From positions 33,260 through 97,259 of the forward strand of contig CBDUTJ010000005.1 in the NCBI GenBank assembly GCA_965370415.1: a stretch of 64,000 nt of DNA. The letters are read 5' to 3'. Positions 50,252 to 59,190 of this stretch are shown here, one piece after another; the first letter of the stretch is position 1; each line of letters opens with the position of its first letter. Below the pieces are notes generated by a model, which was not told where the DNA came from, did not search any database, and saw only the letters and a list, made by a program, of their open reading frames with translations. A program made the position numbers and the translations under genes. This DNA comes from JACNIV01 sp965370415. Lineage in GTDB: Bacteria > Cloacimonadota > Cloacimonadia > Cloacimonadales > TCS61.

Positions 50252-52309
50252 TTATTTTAATAATATCATTTTTTTTATTGCAACATTACGATTATCAACT
50301 CTCAATTTACAAAAATATATTCCACTTGAAACAGGTTTGTCGTTATCGTCCGTTCCGTCCCAGGAAATCTGGTGAACTGGTGAATTAGTGAATTGGTAAA
50401 TTGGTAAGGACTTTATTTTTTGTCCCTTCAGATTATAGATAGTTAACTCTGTGTTCTCCGTGATCTCTGTGGTTAAGTTGAACGAAATCGTTGTACTCGG
50501 GTTGAAGGGATTGGGATAATTTTGAAACAGTTGAATACTGGAACTTACAATTTCCTCATCTGTCGAATTTATACCATTATTGAAGTAAACTATCATTGAG
50601 TCGACGGTTGTATTCATTGAAGCATCACGAGTAGAAACTTTCAACCAGTAAGCCCCATCAAGAAAATCAGTAGAATCAAAGATCTCATCAGCATCTTCTT
50701 CAGTGATGAGAGAATCACCATTGGAATTGGTTATAATATGATAATATTCTCGTTCATCATAATTTCCAATGGAATAGCAGGTTGCATCGCGGGAATAGAT
50801 AGTGTTTAGAACGATATCAGTCCAATAATTAGAAAAATATGTATCGATCGGCATATCATAAGAAAATGAAAATTGTTCATAAACCGTGGAATCGGGATCA
50901 TCGATTGGATGAAGCGAGAAACTGATATCCCATACATCTATCCGCCAATCTGAATTTTCAATATCGTGGCACTTGGCGATAATATCGAATTCACCGAAAA
51001 GATCAGTCGGAGTGAGATAAGTTCCACTATCAGTTCGAAAAGCAAAAAGATCGTTGCCAATTGCATTTTCAAAAAATGGAGGGATCGTATCCTGGATATT
51101 TGTTACATCGATATGTGGATTATCGATAGTCCACCAATTTCCATACCATTGCGTTCCTTCATCTTGCAGCCTGGCAAAATGAATATGAGTAAAATCATAC
51201 CAACTCCACGGATATAGCGTTCCCAGCAAATCTCCGGTTGTAACACTATCTCCAACTGTATGAACAATCGAATCTTCGTTCAGATGAGCATAAAGATAAC
51301 CTTCTGTTTCTGTGGAAACATCTTCGTTAGCAATTGCAACTCGCCAATATGGATCACCACCGGTGGTAAGAACAGCTTTCACAAATCCATCGTGAACTGC
51401 ATACACTTCCTGATAATCCTCTCCCAGGAAATCGACTCCGGGATGAAGATAGGGTGAAGTTCCATATTGCTGAATCTCGCCATAACTATTCCCAACCGGG
51501 AAGGGATAATTCGGCGCACCATAATTCAAAGGACAAAGAATCGGTTCATGAGTTCTATTTTGATTTCGGTGCAGAATTTTTCCATCCAGTTTCTCGATAT
51601 GTATTAAATCATTCGTTTTATACAGGTTAAAAAAAATATCTTCGTTCTCTCTGATCTTTTCAACAAAATAAAGCGAGTTATCAATGACTTCAGCATCAAA
51701 GAAATTTCCAGGAAAGTTTAATTCTTCCGTTAAACCACCCTCGATTGAAAATGCTTTCTTTGTAGTAAATATTAAAGGTTTATCTTGGAAGAAAATGATT
51801 TTTTGTGAGGATTCCGGAAGATTGTATGTTTTATTCTTAAAATGGATTTTTCCATTTTTATCTGTAAATATAGGATTTCCATAATTATCAATATCAAAGA
51901 TTATTGAACGTTCAAATTGCTCTATTTGAAAAGTAGAATTATCAAGAACATATAAATGCTCTCCATTAAAGAAAGCAGAGTATTTTCCATTTTCGGAAGT
52001 TTTCAGATTTATCACTTTTTTAAAGGTTTTCTCAAATTTCAGATTTCCGTTTTTATCATAAATTCTAAACCAGGTGGGAACGTTTTCTTCGATCGTAATA
52101 AGCGTTAGATAACCATTCTCAATTTCAAAAAGGGAATTCCCGATTAGAGTATTTCCGTCAATATCGATGTAATATTCGCTATTTTCTATGTAATGTTCTG
52201 CTGAAGATTGAGATACAGATCTCTCGATGTGTCCGTATTCGTTCAGGATCACGTCTGCAAAAAGAATGGTGTTACAAAGAACCAGAAAAACCAATAGCAT
52301 TTTTTTCAT
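50252..52309 (-). CDS. Secreted M23 metallopeptidase with C-terminal sorting domain
   Basis: 685 aa. A signal peptide (MKKMLLVFLVLCNTILFA), a beta-rich middle with repeat-like strands, and an LytM/M23 domain (HPGVDFLGE near 289, HIHFARL near 374). A FlgD-like C-terminal domain starts NYPNPFNPSTTISF (about 597), recognised by type IX secretion-like systems. Probably a cell-wall or surface hydrolase. Within the C-terminal domain TTEITENTELTIYN is encoded by a dispersed GTGTTCTCCGTGATCTCTGT repeat (50449-50475), and a second repeat-like run gives QFTNSPVHQIS. It lies in the metabolic cluster with no functional link. Confidence 0.86.
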   Translation of the reverse strand: MKKMLLVFLVLCNTILFADVILNEYGHIERSVSQSSAEHYIENSEYYIDIDGNTLIGNSLFEIENGYLTLITIEENVPTWFRIYDKNGNLKFEKTFKKVINLKTSENGKYSAFFNGEHLYVLDNSTFQIEQFERSIIFDIDNYGNPIFTDKNGKIHFKNKTYNLPESSQKIIFFQDKPLIFTTKKAFSIEGGLTEELNFPGNFFDAEVIDNSLYFVEKIRENEDIFFNLYKTNDLIHIEKLDGKILHRNQNRTHEPILCPLNYGAPNYPFPVGNSYGEIQQYGTSPYLHPGVDFLGEDYQEVYAVHDGFVKAVLTTGGDPYWRVAIANEDVSTETEGYLYAHLNEDSIVHTVGDSVTTGDLLGTLYPWSWYDFTHIHFARLQDEGTQWYGNWWTIDNPHIDVTNIQDTIPPFFENAIGNDLFAFRTDSGTYLTPTDLFGEFDIIAKCHDIENSDWRIDVWDISFSLHPIDDPDSTVYEQFSFSYDMPIDTYFSNYWTDIVLNTIYSRDATCYSIGNYDEREYYHIITNSNGDSLITEEDADEIFDSTDFLDGAYWLKVSTRDASMNTTVDSMIVYFNNGINSTDEEIVSSSIQLFQNYPNPFNPSTTISFNLTTEITENTELTIYNLKGQKIKSLPIYQFTNSPVHQISWDGTDDNDKPVSSGIYFCKLRVDNRNVAIKKMILLK
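50449..50475. repeat. Dispersed CTCCGTG/CTCTGTG repeat inside the M23 gene
   Basis: CTGTGTTCTCCGTGATCTC and TGTGGTTAAG. In frame on the minus strand it encodes part of TTEITENTEL. Same family as 42129-42160. Confidence 0.65.
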
Positions 52310-52405
52310 TTTTCTCTTTCCTCTTCAATCATTGCGAAGGTTTATATGAAAGAATCCCTCTAAATGAAAACCATCCGCAAGGTTTTTATTCGTGTTCTTA
52401 GTGGC

Positions 52406-53962
52406 TTATTCCTTCACCTGTTTCACCACATCTATCACGGTTCCATCCACCCATTTGATGGCAGCTATGATTTTTTCTTCGAATTCTGCAGCTTTTGGTT
52501 TACCACAAATTCTTTCTGCTTCTTCCTTTAATTCGTGAATTGTCTTTATGGGAAGCTTGGAATTTTTCATTTTATCAATCAAGTCTTTTCGGAGAGGATT
52601 GATGGCAATTCCTCGTTCTGTTACGATTATATCAATAAGTTCTCCCGGACCGCAGATAGTAGTAACTTCATCGCGAATAACCGGAATTCTATCTCTGAAT
52701 AAAGGAATAGGAAGGATAACATTCTTGCCAAATAAGCAATTCTGCCAGCCACCGATTCCATGAAGTAAATATCCATCGGAATGAGTTACTACATTAGCAT
52801 TGAAATTTACATCAACTTCAGTAGCACCTAAAATTACAATATCTAATAAGCCTGCAAAATTCCCCTTACTATGATAATTATAACTCGTAAACGGACTTGT
52901 ATTTACATGTCTTGGATTATCCCTCATCGAGCGAACACCATCGAGGTCGAATGTTTGTCCGTCCAGGATATACTCCACCAAACCTTCTTCCAGCATATCA
53001 ACCAGGTATTTATTACTTCCACCCCTGGCAAATCTTGCTTTAATTCCTTTTCTTCGCATGATCTCACCAAAGAAAACACCAATAGAAAGAGCAGTTCCTC
53101 CTGCACCTGCCTGGAAGGAAAATCCGTCTTTAATAAGACCGGCTTCTTCACAGAATTTTGCTGTCATTTCCGCAATAAGAAGTCTATCAGGACTTTTAGT
53201 GATTTGGGTGGTTCCTGAAACGATCTTTTCAGGAATTCCAATCTGACCCATCCGTACTACATAATCCACGTAATTACCGTGAATCTGCCAGGGTATGCAG
53301 GGAAAATCTACCAGGTTATCGGTAACAACAATAACTTTGTCTGCATATTGAGAATCTGCCAGAGCAAATCCCAGAAGTCCGCAGGCAGAAGGACCTTCCA
53401 CGCCGTTTGCATTGCCAAAAGAATCGGCAGTTGGTGCTGCAATCACTGCAATATCTATTTGAACGTCACCGTCTTGAACAGCCTGATATCTGCCACCGTG
53501 AGAACGGAGAACACCGACGCCTTTCATTTTTCCCTGAGATGCAAAACGACCCAATGGACCGTTCATGCTACCTTCGATATGATGGATCGTTCCGTTTTCT
53601 AATTGCTTGATGATCGGTTCCTGGCAGGGAAAGGAAGCTGATGGATACCAGATAAGGTCTTTGATTCCCATTTCCTGAGCTATCTTGAATACTTCCACGG
53701 CAATTAAATCGCCATCTCGGAAGTGATGATGAGTGGAAATAGTCATTCCATCTTTGATACCAGCTTTGATAAGAGCTTCTTTCAGGTTTGGAAGTAGTTT
53801 GTTTCCATCCAAAGGATAATCTGCACAAGTAGAAATTTTAGGTGCAAATTTCCTGCCGGTTGGTTTGTATTTTCCTACTCCCTGAAAAGGAATTACGGGT
53901 TTACCATTTATAGTTTCGGAAATTTTTCTACCAACAGCATTTTCAATAAAATTAACCGACAT
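52406..53962 (-). CDS. citF: Citrate lyase alpha subunit-like protein
   Basis: 518 aa from ATG 53962 (MSVNFIENAVGRKI), with CTGGAGGGATGATT before it; the ATG 39 bp upstream lies inside the partner gene. It matches the CitF CoA-transferase-like subunit end to end: TISTHHHFRDGD, IDIAVIAAPTADSFGNANG, GAGGTALSIGVFFGE, and the family-typical ending NPLRKDLIDKMKNSKLP. CitF exchanges acetyl-ACP for citrate-ACP. Overlaps the fused CitD-CitE by 11 bp, so the two form one complex. Neighbouring lysine-degradation genes raise homocitrate as an alternative substrate. Confidence 0.92.
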   Translation of the reverse strand: MSVNFIENAVGRKISETINGKPVIPFQGVGKYKPTGRKFAPKISTCADYPLDGNKLLPNLKEALIKAGIKDGMTISTHHHFRDGDLIAVEVFKIAQEMGIKDLIWYPSASFPCQEPIIKQLENGTIHHIEGSMNGPLGRFASQGKMKGVGVLRSHGGRYQAVQDGDVQIDIAVIAAPTADSFGNANGVEGPSACGLLGFALADSQYADKVIVVTDNLVDFPCIPWQIHGNYVDYVVRMGQIGIPEKIVSGTTQITKSPDRLLIAEMTAKFCEEAGLIKDGFSFQAGAGGTALSIGVFFGEIMRRKGIKARFARGGSNKYLVDMLEEGLVEYILDGQTFDLDGVRSMRDNPRHVNTSPFTSYNYHSKGNFAGLLDIVILGATEVDVNFNANVVTHSDGYLLHGIGGWQNCLFGKNVILPIPLFRDRIPVIRDEVTTICGPGELIDIIVTERGIAINPLRKDLIDKMKNSKLPIKTIHELKEEAERICGKPKAAEFEEKIIAAIKWVDGTVIDVVKQVKE

Positions 53963-55169
53963 AATCATCCCTCCAGTTTTTTCCCAATTTTTTAGCATCA
54001 ATTGCCTGTTCGATGGTTCTTTGAGCTCTTTTTACCACAGGTGGATCAATCATTTTAGAGCCGAGAGAAACAACTCCGAGACCTTTTTCCGTAGCAATAT
54101 GAAAAGCGTTTACTACTTTTTTTGCTTTTTCAATTTCCTGCTCGTTAGGAGCAAAATATTCGTGAATTACTTTTATCTGTCGCGGATGGATACAACCCAT
54201 CCCGTCAAAACCCAAACTTTTGGATTCCAGCACATTCTGTTTAAGGGCTTCCATATCGGAAACATCTGAGAACACAGAATCGATTGCTTGAATTCCAGCA
54301 GCTTTGGCAGCATTTACTACCTGACATCTGGCAAAGAAAGATTCCTTTCCTTCTTTGGTTCGCTGCGTTCCGAGGTCTGCTGTATAGTCTTCCAACCCGA
54401 TAGCAAGTGCAACCACATTTTCTGCTGCTGTTGCTATTTCATAAGATTTTATAATTCCAAGAGCACTTTCGATGATAGGCATCAGGTAGATCGGATTTTC
54501 AACTTTTTTCTTCTTTATAATTTCGTTGATCTTCTCATTCACCAATTTTATCTGCTCTGCACTTTCACATTTTGGAACGAGAATTAGATTCACATTATGT
54601 GGAACAATATATTCAAGATCATCCAATCCTTTTGGAATCTGATTTATACGAACCATTCGCTCTGCTCCGTAAAAATCAACAGAACGAAGAGCATTTCTCA
54701 CTAATATTGTCGCTTCAAATTTTTTAGCAGGAGCCACAGAATCTTCCAGATCGAGGATAATTCCATCAGGTTTGTGAATTCCAGCATTCAGAGCAAGTTT
54801 GGGTGTATTTCCGGGAAGGTAAAGTCGGGAACGACGATAAGAATCCTTTTCGGTTTTGTATTTATTTTGCGGAAGCAAGTTCAAAAGATATTCTTTATCT
54901 GTATCAATAAGCTGCTTTATGGCAGCTTCTATACGAGCAGCCAGGATATAATCCAAAGCTCCGGAATCTTCAATTTTAATTTTGCAATTTTTTATTCCAA
55001 AGAATTTCATTTCTCTTTTGCACAAATCAATGATGGAATCTCCGAAAAGAGTTTTTACTTTACTTTGCAGGTCGATCTGGATTCCACTGGAAGCTGTTAA
55101 TTCTAGAGTAACAAAGCAATCCGAACGGATACCTTTTCCTTTATTTCCAGCTGTTGCTGTTTTTGACAT
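53952..55169 (-). CDS. Citrate lyase gamma-beta fusion (CitD-CitE)
   Basis: 405 aa from ATG 55169 (MSKTATAGNKGKG), with AAGGAGTCAAAAA before it. Residues 1-95 are a CitD acyl carrier protein: ATAGNKGKGIRSDCFVTLE, where Ser in RSDC aligns with the prosthetic-group Ser, and SGALDYILAARIEAAIKQ. Residues about 110-405 are CitE (HpcH/HpaI aldolase) with LYLPGNTPKLALNAG, IILDLEDSVAP, MVRINQIPKG and LMPIIESALGI. In most organisms CitD and CitE are separate. CitC, CitX and CitG, needed to make the cofactor and acetylate the lyase, are not in this window. Confidence 0.9.
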   Translation of the reverse strand: MSKTATAGNKGKGIRSDCFVTLELTASSGIQIDLQSKVKTLFGDSIIDLCKREMKFFGIKNCKIKIEDSGALDYILAARIEAAIKQLIDTDKEYLLNLLPQNKYKTEKDSYRRSRLYLPGNTPKLALNAGIHKPDGIILDLEDSVAPAKKFEATILVRNALRSVDFYGAERMVRINQIPKGLDDLEYIVPHNVNLILVPKCESAEQIKLVNEKINEIIKKKKVENPIYLMPIIESALGIIKSYEIATAAENVVALAIGLEDYTADLGTQRTKEGKESFFARCQVVNAAKAAGIQAIDSVFSDVSDMEALKQNVLESKSLGFDGMGCIHPRQIKVIHEYFAPNEQEIEKAKKVVNAFHIATEKGLGVVSLGSKMIDPPVVKRAQRTIEQAIDAKKLGKNWRDDYVG

Positions 55170-55247
55170 TTTTTGACTCCTTTTTATTATGGAGTGTATC
55201 AACCGTGTTGATGCTTAAAATATCACGGATATTTTACTCCAAATTCA

Positions 55248-55282
55248 ACCATTCCGAAGGTTTCCAACCATTCGGAAGGTTT
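55248..55282. repeat. Paired AACCATTCCGAAGGTT palindromes
   Basis: AACCATTCCGAAGGTT and AACCATTCGGAAGGTT in tandem with TTTTATTT following. Similar imperfect copies occur near 52330 and 52372. Possibly a terminator or a dispersed palindrome. Confidence 0.55.
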
Positions 55283-56586
55283 TATTTCTTAGTGGCTAAA
55301 CATCCTTCCAGATATTCATACTCCGGTTGCAATTTTCCTTGATGTGTAATACACGATTTCTTGATCTCCTCAGGAAGCTCAGATTCTTTAGCAGGCTTGC
55401 TATAATCATTCAGCAACATTTTTTCTATAAATGGCATTAAAGCATTTGAAAAATAATCCGAAGCTTCCCTGGCAAATTCACAGGGTAGATTATCAACCGC
55501 CATATCGGCAAATCCTTCACCAATAAATCCATCCATAACTTCACCTGTCTTTGCATTGAAGATGAAAACCGGATTATCGGGTGTTGTATATTTTAAGGTA
55601 GCTTGAACAGAACCACTTATATCGCAACTGATATCTCCAATAATGATCAGTTTTTGGTTTTCACCCTGAATTTTTGCTAATTCTGATCTTCTCAAATAAA
55701 CTGGACAATCTATATTCCAGTAAATTGCATTTATATAAACACTGCAAAATGGAAGATATTTCTCAAATTTGGAATTGTATTCTGAACAATGCTCAAAGAA
55801 ATACTGAAGATTGAATTGGCTTCCATCTCTTCTTTCTACTAAATGTTTTTCTTTGAAAACAGAGAAATAAATTTTATTATCCTGATAGTTATTTTGATAT
55901 TTCTGTAGTTCGTCAGGATTAACTTCAATTGCGGGAAATGCCCTCAATATCTCTTTGCAGCCAGAAGCTACATGTCCGTAACCAAGCAAAAAAATATTCA
56001 ATGGTGTTATTTCTTTGGGAAAACCGTTTTCTTCGATTTCTTTCCCAATAATTTTAAGATGTTCAATTGCATCCTGAACAGATTCGTATTGGTAAGATTG
56101 TTTGATTTTCAAGAAAGGAGTGTCCAGCCCATGATGTTGTTTCAATCTTTGTCCCAAACCGTAAAGAGTATCCACCATCCCGGCATTTCCAGCGAATTTT
56201 CCGAAGAAAACAAGTCGTTTATTCTTTGAATCTAAAATTTTCTCATAATCCAAAAGCGTGATCTTCTCATCTAATATCTTCTGCAGGAGCGGCATGTTGT
56301 AATCTTGCCCTTTTATAGTATGAGAAAAGAAAAGATGCGGTTTTCCGGGAATTAAAGCATCCAACGGGATTTCTTTTACACCAATTATAAAGTCGCATCG
56401 GGAAAGGTCTTCGCTGAGTTTCGCTCCGACTGATATATATTCTTCATTTTTATAAATTCGAACATCCGATGGTTGAACAATTACCTCAAACCCTTTCTGG
56501 ATAAGTTCTTTAACTGTCAAAGGGTTGAGTGGAACGCGACGTTCCCATTTATTTTTTGTTTCTTTTACGATGCCGAGTATCTTCAT
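55282..56586 (-). CDS. Lysine-ketoglutarate reductase (saccharopine-forming)
   Basis: 434 aa of the AlaDH/PNT-like family. ERRVPLNPLTVKELIQKG, VQPSDVRIYKNEEY, LFFSHTIKGQDYNMPLLQKI and ITLLDYEKI match, as I recall, the N-terminal LKR part of animal/plant AASS, which makes saccharopine from lysine and 2-oxoglutarate, better than the yeast Lys1 form. The AASS-type match points to catabolism. FLLGYGHVASGCKEIL is the dinucleotide-binding turn. The partner saccharopine dehydrogenase lies just upstream. In AASS the two are fused; here they are separate. Confidence 0.86.
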   Translation of the reverse strand: MKILGIVKETKNKWERRVPLNPLTVKELIQKGFEVIVQPSDVRIYKNEEYISVGAKLSEDLSRCDFIIGVKEIPLDALIPGKPHLFFSHTIKGQDYNMPLLQKILDEKITLLDYEKILDSKNKRLVFFGKFAGNAGMVDTLYGLGQRLKQHHGLDTPFLKIKQSYQYESVQDAIEHLKIIGKEIEENGFPKEITPLNIFLLGYGHVASGCKEILRAFPAIEVNPDELQKYQNNYQDNKIYFSVFKEKHLVERRDGSQFNLQYFFEHCSEYNSKFEKYLPFCSVYINAIYWNIDCPVYLRRSELAKIQGENQKLIIIGDISCDISGSVQATLKYTTPDNPVFIFNAKTGEVMDGFIGEGFADMAVDNLPCEFAREASDYFSNALMPFIEKMLLNDYSKPAKESELPEEIKKSCITHQGKLQPEYEYLEGCLATKK

Positions 56587-56708
56587 TATGCTCCTTTTTA
56601 ATAACGAACAACACGAACAAAGATGAACAATTTAATTAACCACTGAGTTCACCAAACTTTGCCAAAGTTATGCCGAGCAGGTGGAGAGCATAGAGATTTT
56701 CTTTGAAC

Positions 56709-56729
56709 TCGGTGTTCTCGGTGGTAAAT
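56709..56729. repeat. Short GGTGTTCTCGGTGG repeat before the LKR gene
   Basis: GAACTCGGTGTTCTCGGTGG in the 149-bp gap between the LKR and SDH genes; same dispersed family as 7650-7690. Confidence 0.5.
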
Positions 56730-56735
56730 TCTGCT

Positions 56736-58055
56736 CTAATAAAATCTCTCAACAACTTTGATGTCCAGGTTTTCCAGCTCTTGTAGAATAGGATTGTAAA
56801 TATCTGGAAGTATCGGCATGTGAACACCGGTAAGTTTAATCTTTCCTTCCAGAATCATATGCACACCTATAGCAGCAGGAAGAGATACGGTTCTTGCCAT
56901 CGAGCTATCACCATTTGGAATTCCATAATCTATCATTGTGGAAGTTATCTTCTGTGTTTTATCCGGGTATTCAGCTATGAATTGGTGATGAAGAACCAGC
57001 AGGTCACGCTCACCTTCTTCGTAAGACATTTTATCTAACATAATTGCAGTGAGCACATCAACTGCACCACCCTTCTTAATTGGAACGGGTGTATCATCGA
57101 AGAAACCGAGCCATTCAAATTTTTTCAAGATAACGCTTTCTTTGGGAAGATTGTATTTTCCCATCAGAATCGTTTTCAGGCATTCATCTTTATCCATTTT
57201 CAACATCTTTTCCAGAATAAATTCCTTAACTGTTCCTTCCAAATTATCAAAGATTTCATCTTCTTTATAGAATCCCATTTGAGACATAATGTACCAGGTA
57301 TCGCAATGACTTACGTTTCTAAAAGTTCCACGATACATCGTTTTCAGGTGTTTCAAACCATAAAGCTCGACGTAACCCATCGAATCCCTATTGGGATAAG
57401 CTTCAAAAGTTCCTGCATTTTCCACATCCACAAACCAGTAATTCCTGAAAAGGTTTTTTCCTTCAACCTTGATAATTTTGCCATCTTTCATAAAACGGGC
57501 ACCGTTCCCGGCAGCTTTCAGCACGCCTTTGGGAGCCCATGAGAATTTGTACCCCAGAGGATTTGTATTGGCTTCCGGAGCTGGAAGTCCACCGCAATAG
57601 CTCATAAAACTGACTGTCTTTCCACCTCCATTTTCTACATGATGGAAAATCTTCATAGCGCTCATATGGTCGATACCGGGGTCAACGCCGATCTCGTTCA
57701 AAATGATAATTCCAGCATCTTTTGCTTCTTGATCCAAAGCCCGCATCTCGGGACTGATATAAGATGTGGTTACCATATCTATTTTAAATTCAATACATTT
57801 TTTTGCCACTTTCACATGATAGGTGGCAGGAAGTAGACTCACAACCAGATCGCTTGCTTTTATAAATTCTTCCATTGCCTGTTCATCATCGGATAGGAAC
57901 TGTTTTGCAGTTGCATTTGAATGCGGTGCAGCCAGTTTTTCCGCTTTGCTCAACGTTCTACTGGCGATCACAATATCATAACCATGTTTTGCCAGATAAT
58001 CCACCATAGGTTTCACAACTAAACCTGCTCCGAAAATCGTTACTTTTTTTGCCAT
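56736..58055 (-). CDS. Saccharopine dehydrogenase (glutamate-forming, AASS-C type)
   Basis: 439 aa from ATG 58055 (MAKKVTIFGAGLVVKP), with CAGGAGAATTTTA before it. Rossmann turn GAGLVVKP, then NEIGVDPGIDHMSAMKI, MSYCGGLPAPEANTNPLGY, KFSWAPKGVLKAA and YPNRDSMGYVELYG, all strongly like the SDH half of AASS. It oxidises saccharopine to glutamate and alpha-aminoadipate semialdehyde. The aminoadipate-semialdehyde dehydrogenase and the aminotransferase needed next are not in the window. It is the first gene of the long minus-strand metabolic run. Confidence 0.92.
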   Translation of the reverse strand: MAKKVTIFGAGLVVKPMVDYLAKHGYDIVIASRTLSKAEKLAAPHSNATAKQFLSDDEQAMEEFIKASDLVVSLLPATYHVKVAKKCIEFKIDMVTTSYISPEMRALDQEAKDAGIIILNEIGVDPGIDHMSAMKIFHHVENGGGKTVSFMSYCGGLPAPEANTNPLGYKFSWAPKGVLKAAGNGARFMKDGKIIKVEGKNLFRNYWFVDVENAGTFEAYPNRDSMGYVELYGLKHLKTMYRGTFRNVSHCDTWYIMSQMGFYKEDEIFDNLEGTVKEFILEKMLKMDKDECLKTILMGKYNLPKESVILKKFEWLGFFDDTPVPIKKGGAVDVLTAIMLDKMSYEEGERDLLVLHHQFIAEYPDKTQKITSTMIDYGIPNGDSSMARTVSLPAAIGVHMILEGKIKLTGVHMPILPDIYNPILQELENLDIKVVERFY

Positions 58056-58107
58056 TAAAATTCTCCTGTCTTTAATAAATTTAGGAAGCCAAATTGGGAA
58101 TTTAAAA

Positions 58108-58139
58108 AAACGTGTCAACCTTAATAAATTGACACGTTT
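58108..58139 (-). terminator. Rho-independent terminator after the SdpI-like gene
   Basis: 11-bp perfect arms AAACGTGTCAA and TTGACACGTTT with a 10-nt loop; on the minus strand the stem is followed by TTTTAAATT, adding to the T-run. It separates the regulator/SdpI transcript from the saccharopine gene cluster. TTGACA in the stem could also serve the next promoter. Confidence 0.7.
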
Positions 58140-58165
58140 AAATAATTCTATAAATAAAAAAGCTA

Positions 58166-58819
58166 CTATTTTTTCTCTTCTTTCTTATACAAAATAAAGG
58201 AATAGAGAACCGGATATAAAACAAGAGTCATAAATAGAACGAACATGATGATATTTGCTGTACTATTGTTTCCCAAAATTGCTGTTATCACGATCATTAA
58301 AAGACCAGCAGCTACAAAACTTATCCCGCCCAATCTATGTGTTTTTCTCCATACTTCCTCGGATGATAAAGTCCACGGAGTTCGAATTCCGGCAAAGAAA
58401 TTTGAAGGAATTTTTGGCAGAAGATTTCCCAGCATTATAAACATTAATCCGATAAGATAAAAGATCATATTCCCGCTTGGATTCAATATTCCTTTTGCCA
58501 GCAGGATCATATAAATATGAATACCGGCAAAGAAAAAGATGATAATAGTTGCCAAGCTGGGAATTACTTTTTCAAATCTTTTCTGTGCATTCTTATAGCG
58601 CACGGAAATATAAGGAAGTGCTATCATCAGTAGTAAAATTGCTAAATTAATTGCTGGAAATAAAAGTACTCCTGTCCATTTTCCATAGTATCCGTCAATC
58701 TCACCTTTGATGTTCCAGTGGCAGGGAATTTTTACATCTTCCGGCAAGGATAAGCCCAGATACAAAGATAGAATTATTTGAATGATAATTATCGCAAAAC
58801 ACCATTTGAACTTACTCAT
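58166..58819 (-). CDS. SdpI-like DUF1648 membrane protein
   Basis: 217 aa with about six transmembrane helices. PCHWNIKGEIDGYYGKW (about 33-49) is the DUF1648 motif and GIRTPWTLSSEEVWRKTHRLGG is the SdpI C-terminal motif. In Bacillus, SdpI gives immunity to the SdpC toxin and sequesters the SdpR repressor at the membrane. The ArsR-type repressor gene lies 4 bp upstream, reproducing the SdpR-SdpI pair. No SdpC-like toxin gene is seen. Confidence 0.87.
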   Translation of the reverse strand: MSKFKWCFAIIIIQIILSLYLGLSLPEDVKIPCHWNIKGEIDGYYGKWTGVLLFPAINLAILLLMIALPYISVRYKNAQKRFEKVIPSLATIIIFFFAGIHIYMILLAKGILNPSGNMIFYLIGLMFIMLGNLLPKIPSNFFAGIRTPWTLSSEEVWRKTHRLGGISFVAAGLLMIVITAILGNNSTANIIMFVLFMTLVLYPVLYSFILYKKEEKK

Positions 58820-58823
58820 TTTT

Positions 58824-59093
58824 TTACTCCTTTGTTTTTATTATTTCCATAAAATATGTTATTATATCTTCCAAGATCGATGAATTAAGAAAGTAGGTTA
58901 TGAACTGCCCATTTTTCTCCGAGCTTATTAGTTCAGCATTTTTCAGGATCTTCAGGTGCTCGCTTATAGAAGGTTTGGAAATATTAAAATTATCTGCAAT
59001 TTCACCGGCGGTCATATCCTTCTTTCTGAGAAGGCTTATAATCTTCCGTCTGTTTGCATCCGAAAGAGCTTTGAAAACCCTATCATTTAACAT
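58824..59093 (-). CDS. ArsR/SdpR-type transcriptional repressor
   Basis: 89 aa winged helix: LSDANRRKIISLLRKKD, TAGEIADNFNISKPSISEHL and LKNAELISSEKNGQFITYFL. There are no metal-binding Cys residues, which matches SdpR-like rather than ArsR/SmtB sensors. It is co-transcribed with the SdpI-like gene and probably regulates that operon through the palindrome at 59119-59138, in line with the known SdpR autorepression that SdpI relieves. Confidence 0.88.
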   Translation of the reverse strand: MLNDRVFKALSDANRRKIISLLRKKDMTAGEIADNFNISKPSISEHLKILKNAELISSEKNGQFITYFLNSSILEDIITYFMEIIKTKE

Positions 59094-59118
59094 TAACCTC
59101 TCCCTCCATTTCGGAAGT

Positions 59119-59138
59119 ATTTAGTCTGTTGACTAAAT
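59119..59138. promoter_or_regulatory. Likely operator of the SdpR-like repressor
   Basis: Perfect inverted repeat ATTTAGTC-TGTT-GACTAAAT, 26 bp upstream of the repressor ATG. Dyads of this kind are typical binding sites for ArsR-family dimers. It also overlaps a possible -35 element. Confidence 0.65.
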
Positions 59139-59190
59139 ATCTAAATAGGGAAAATGCGTCAATATTTTTATTTGATGTTACTCCCTTTTA

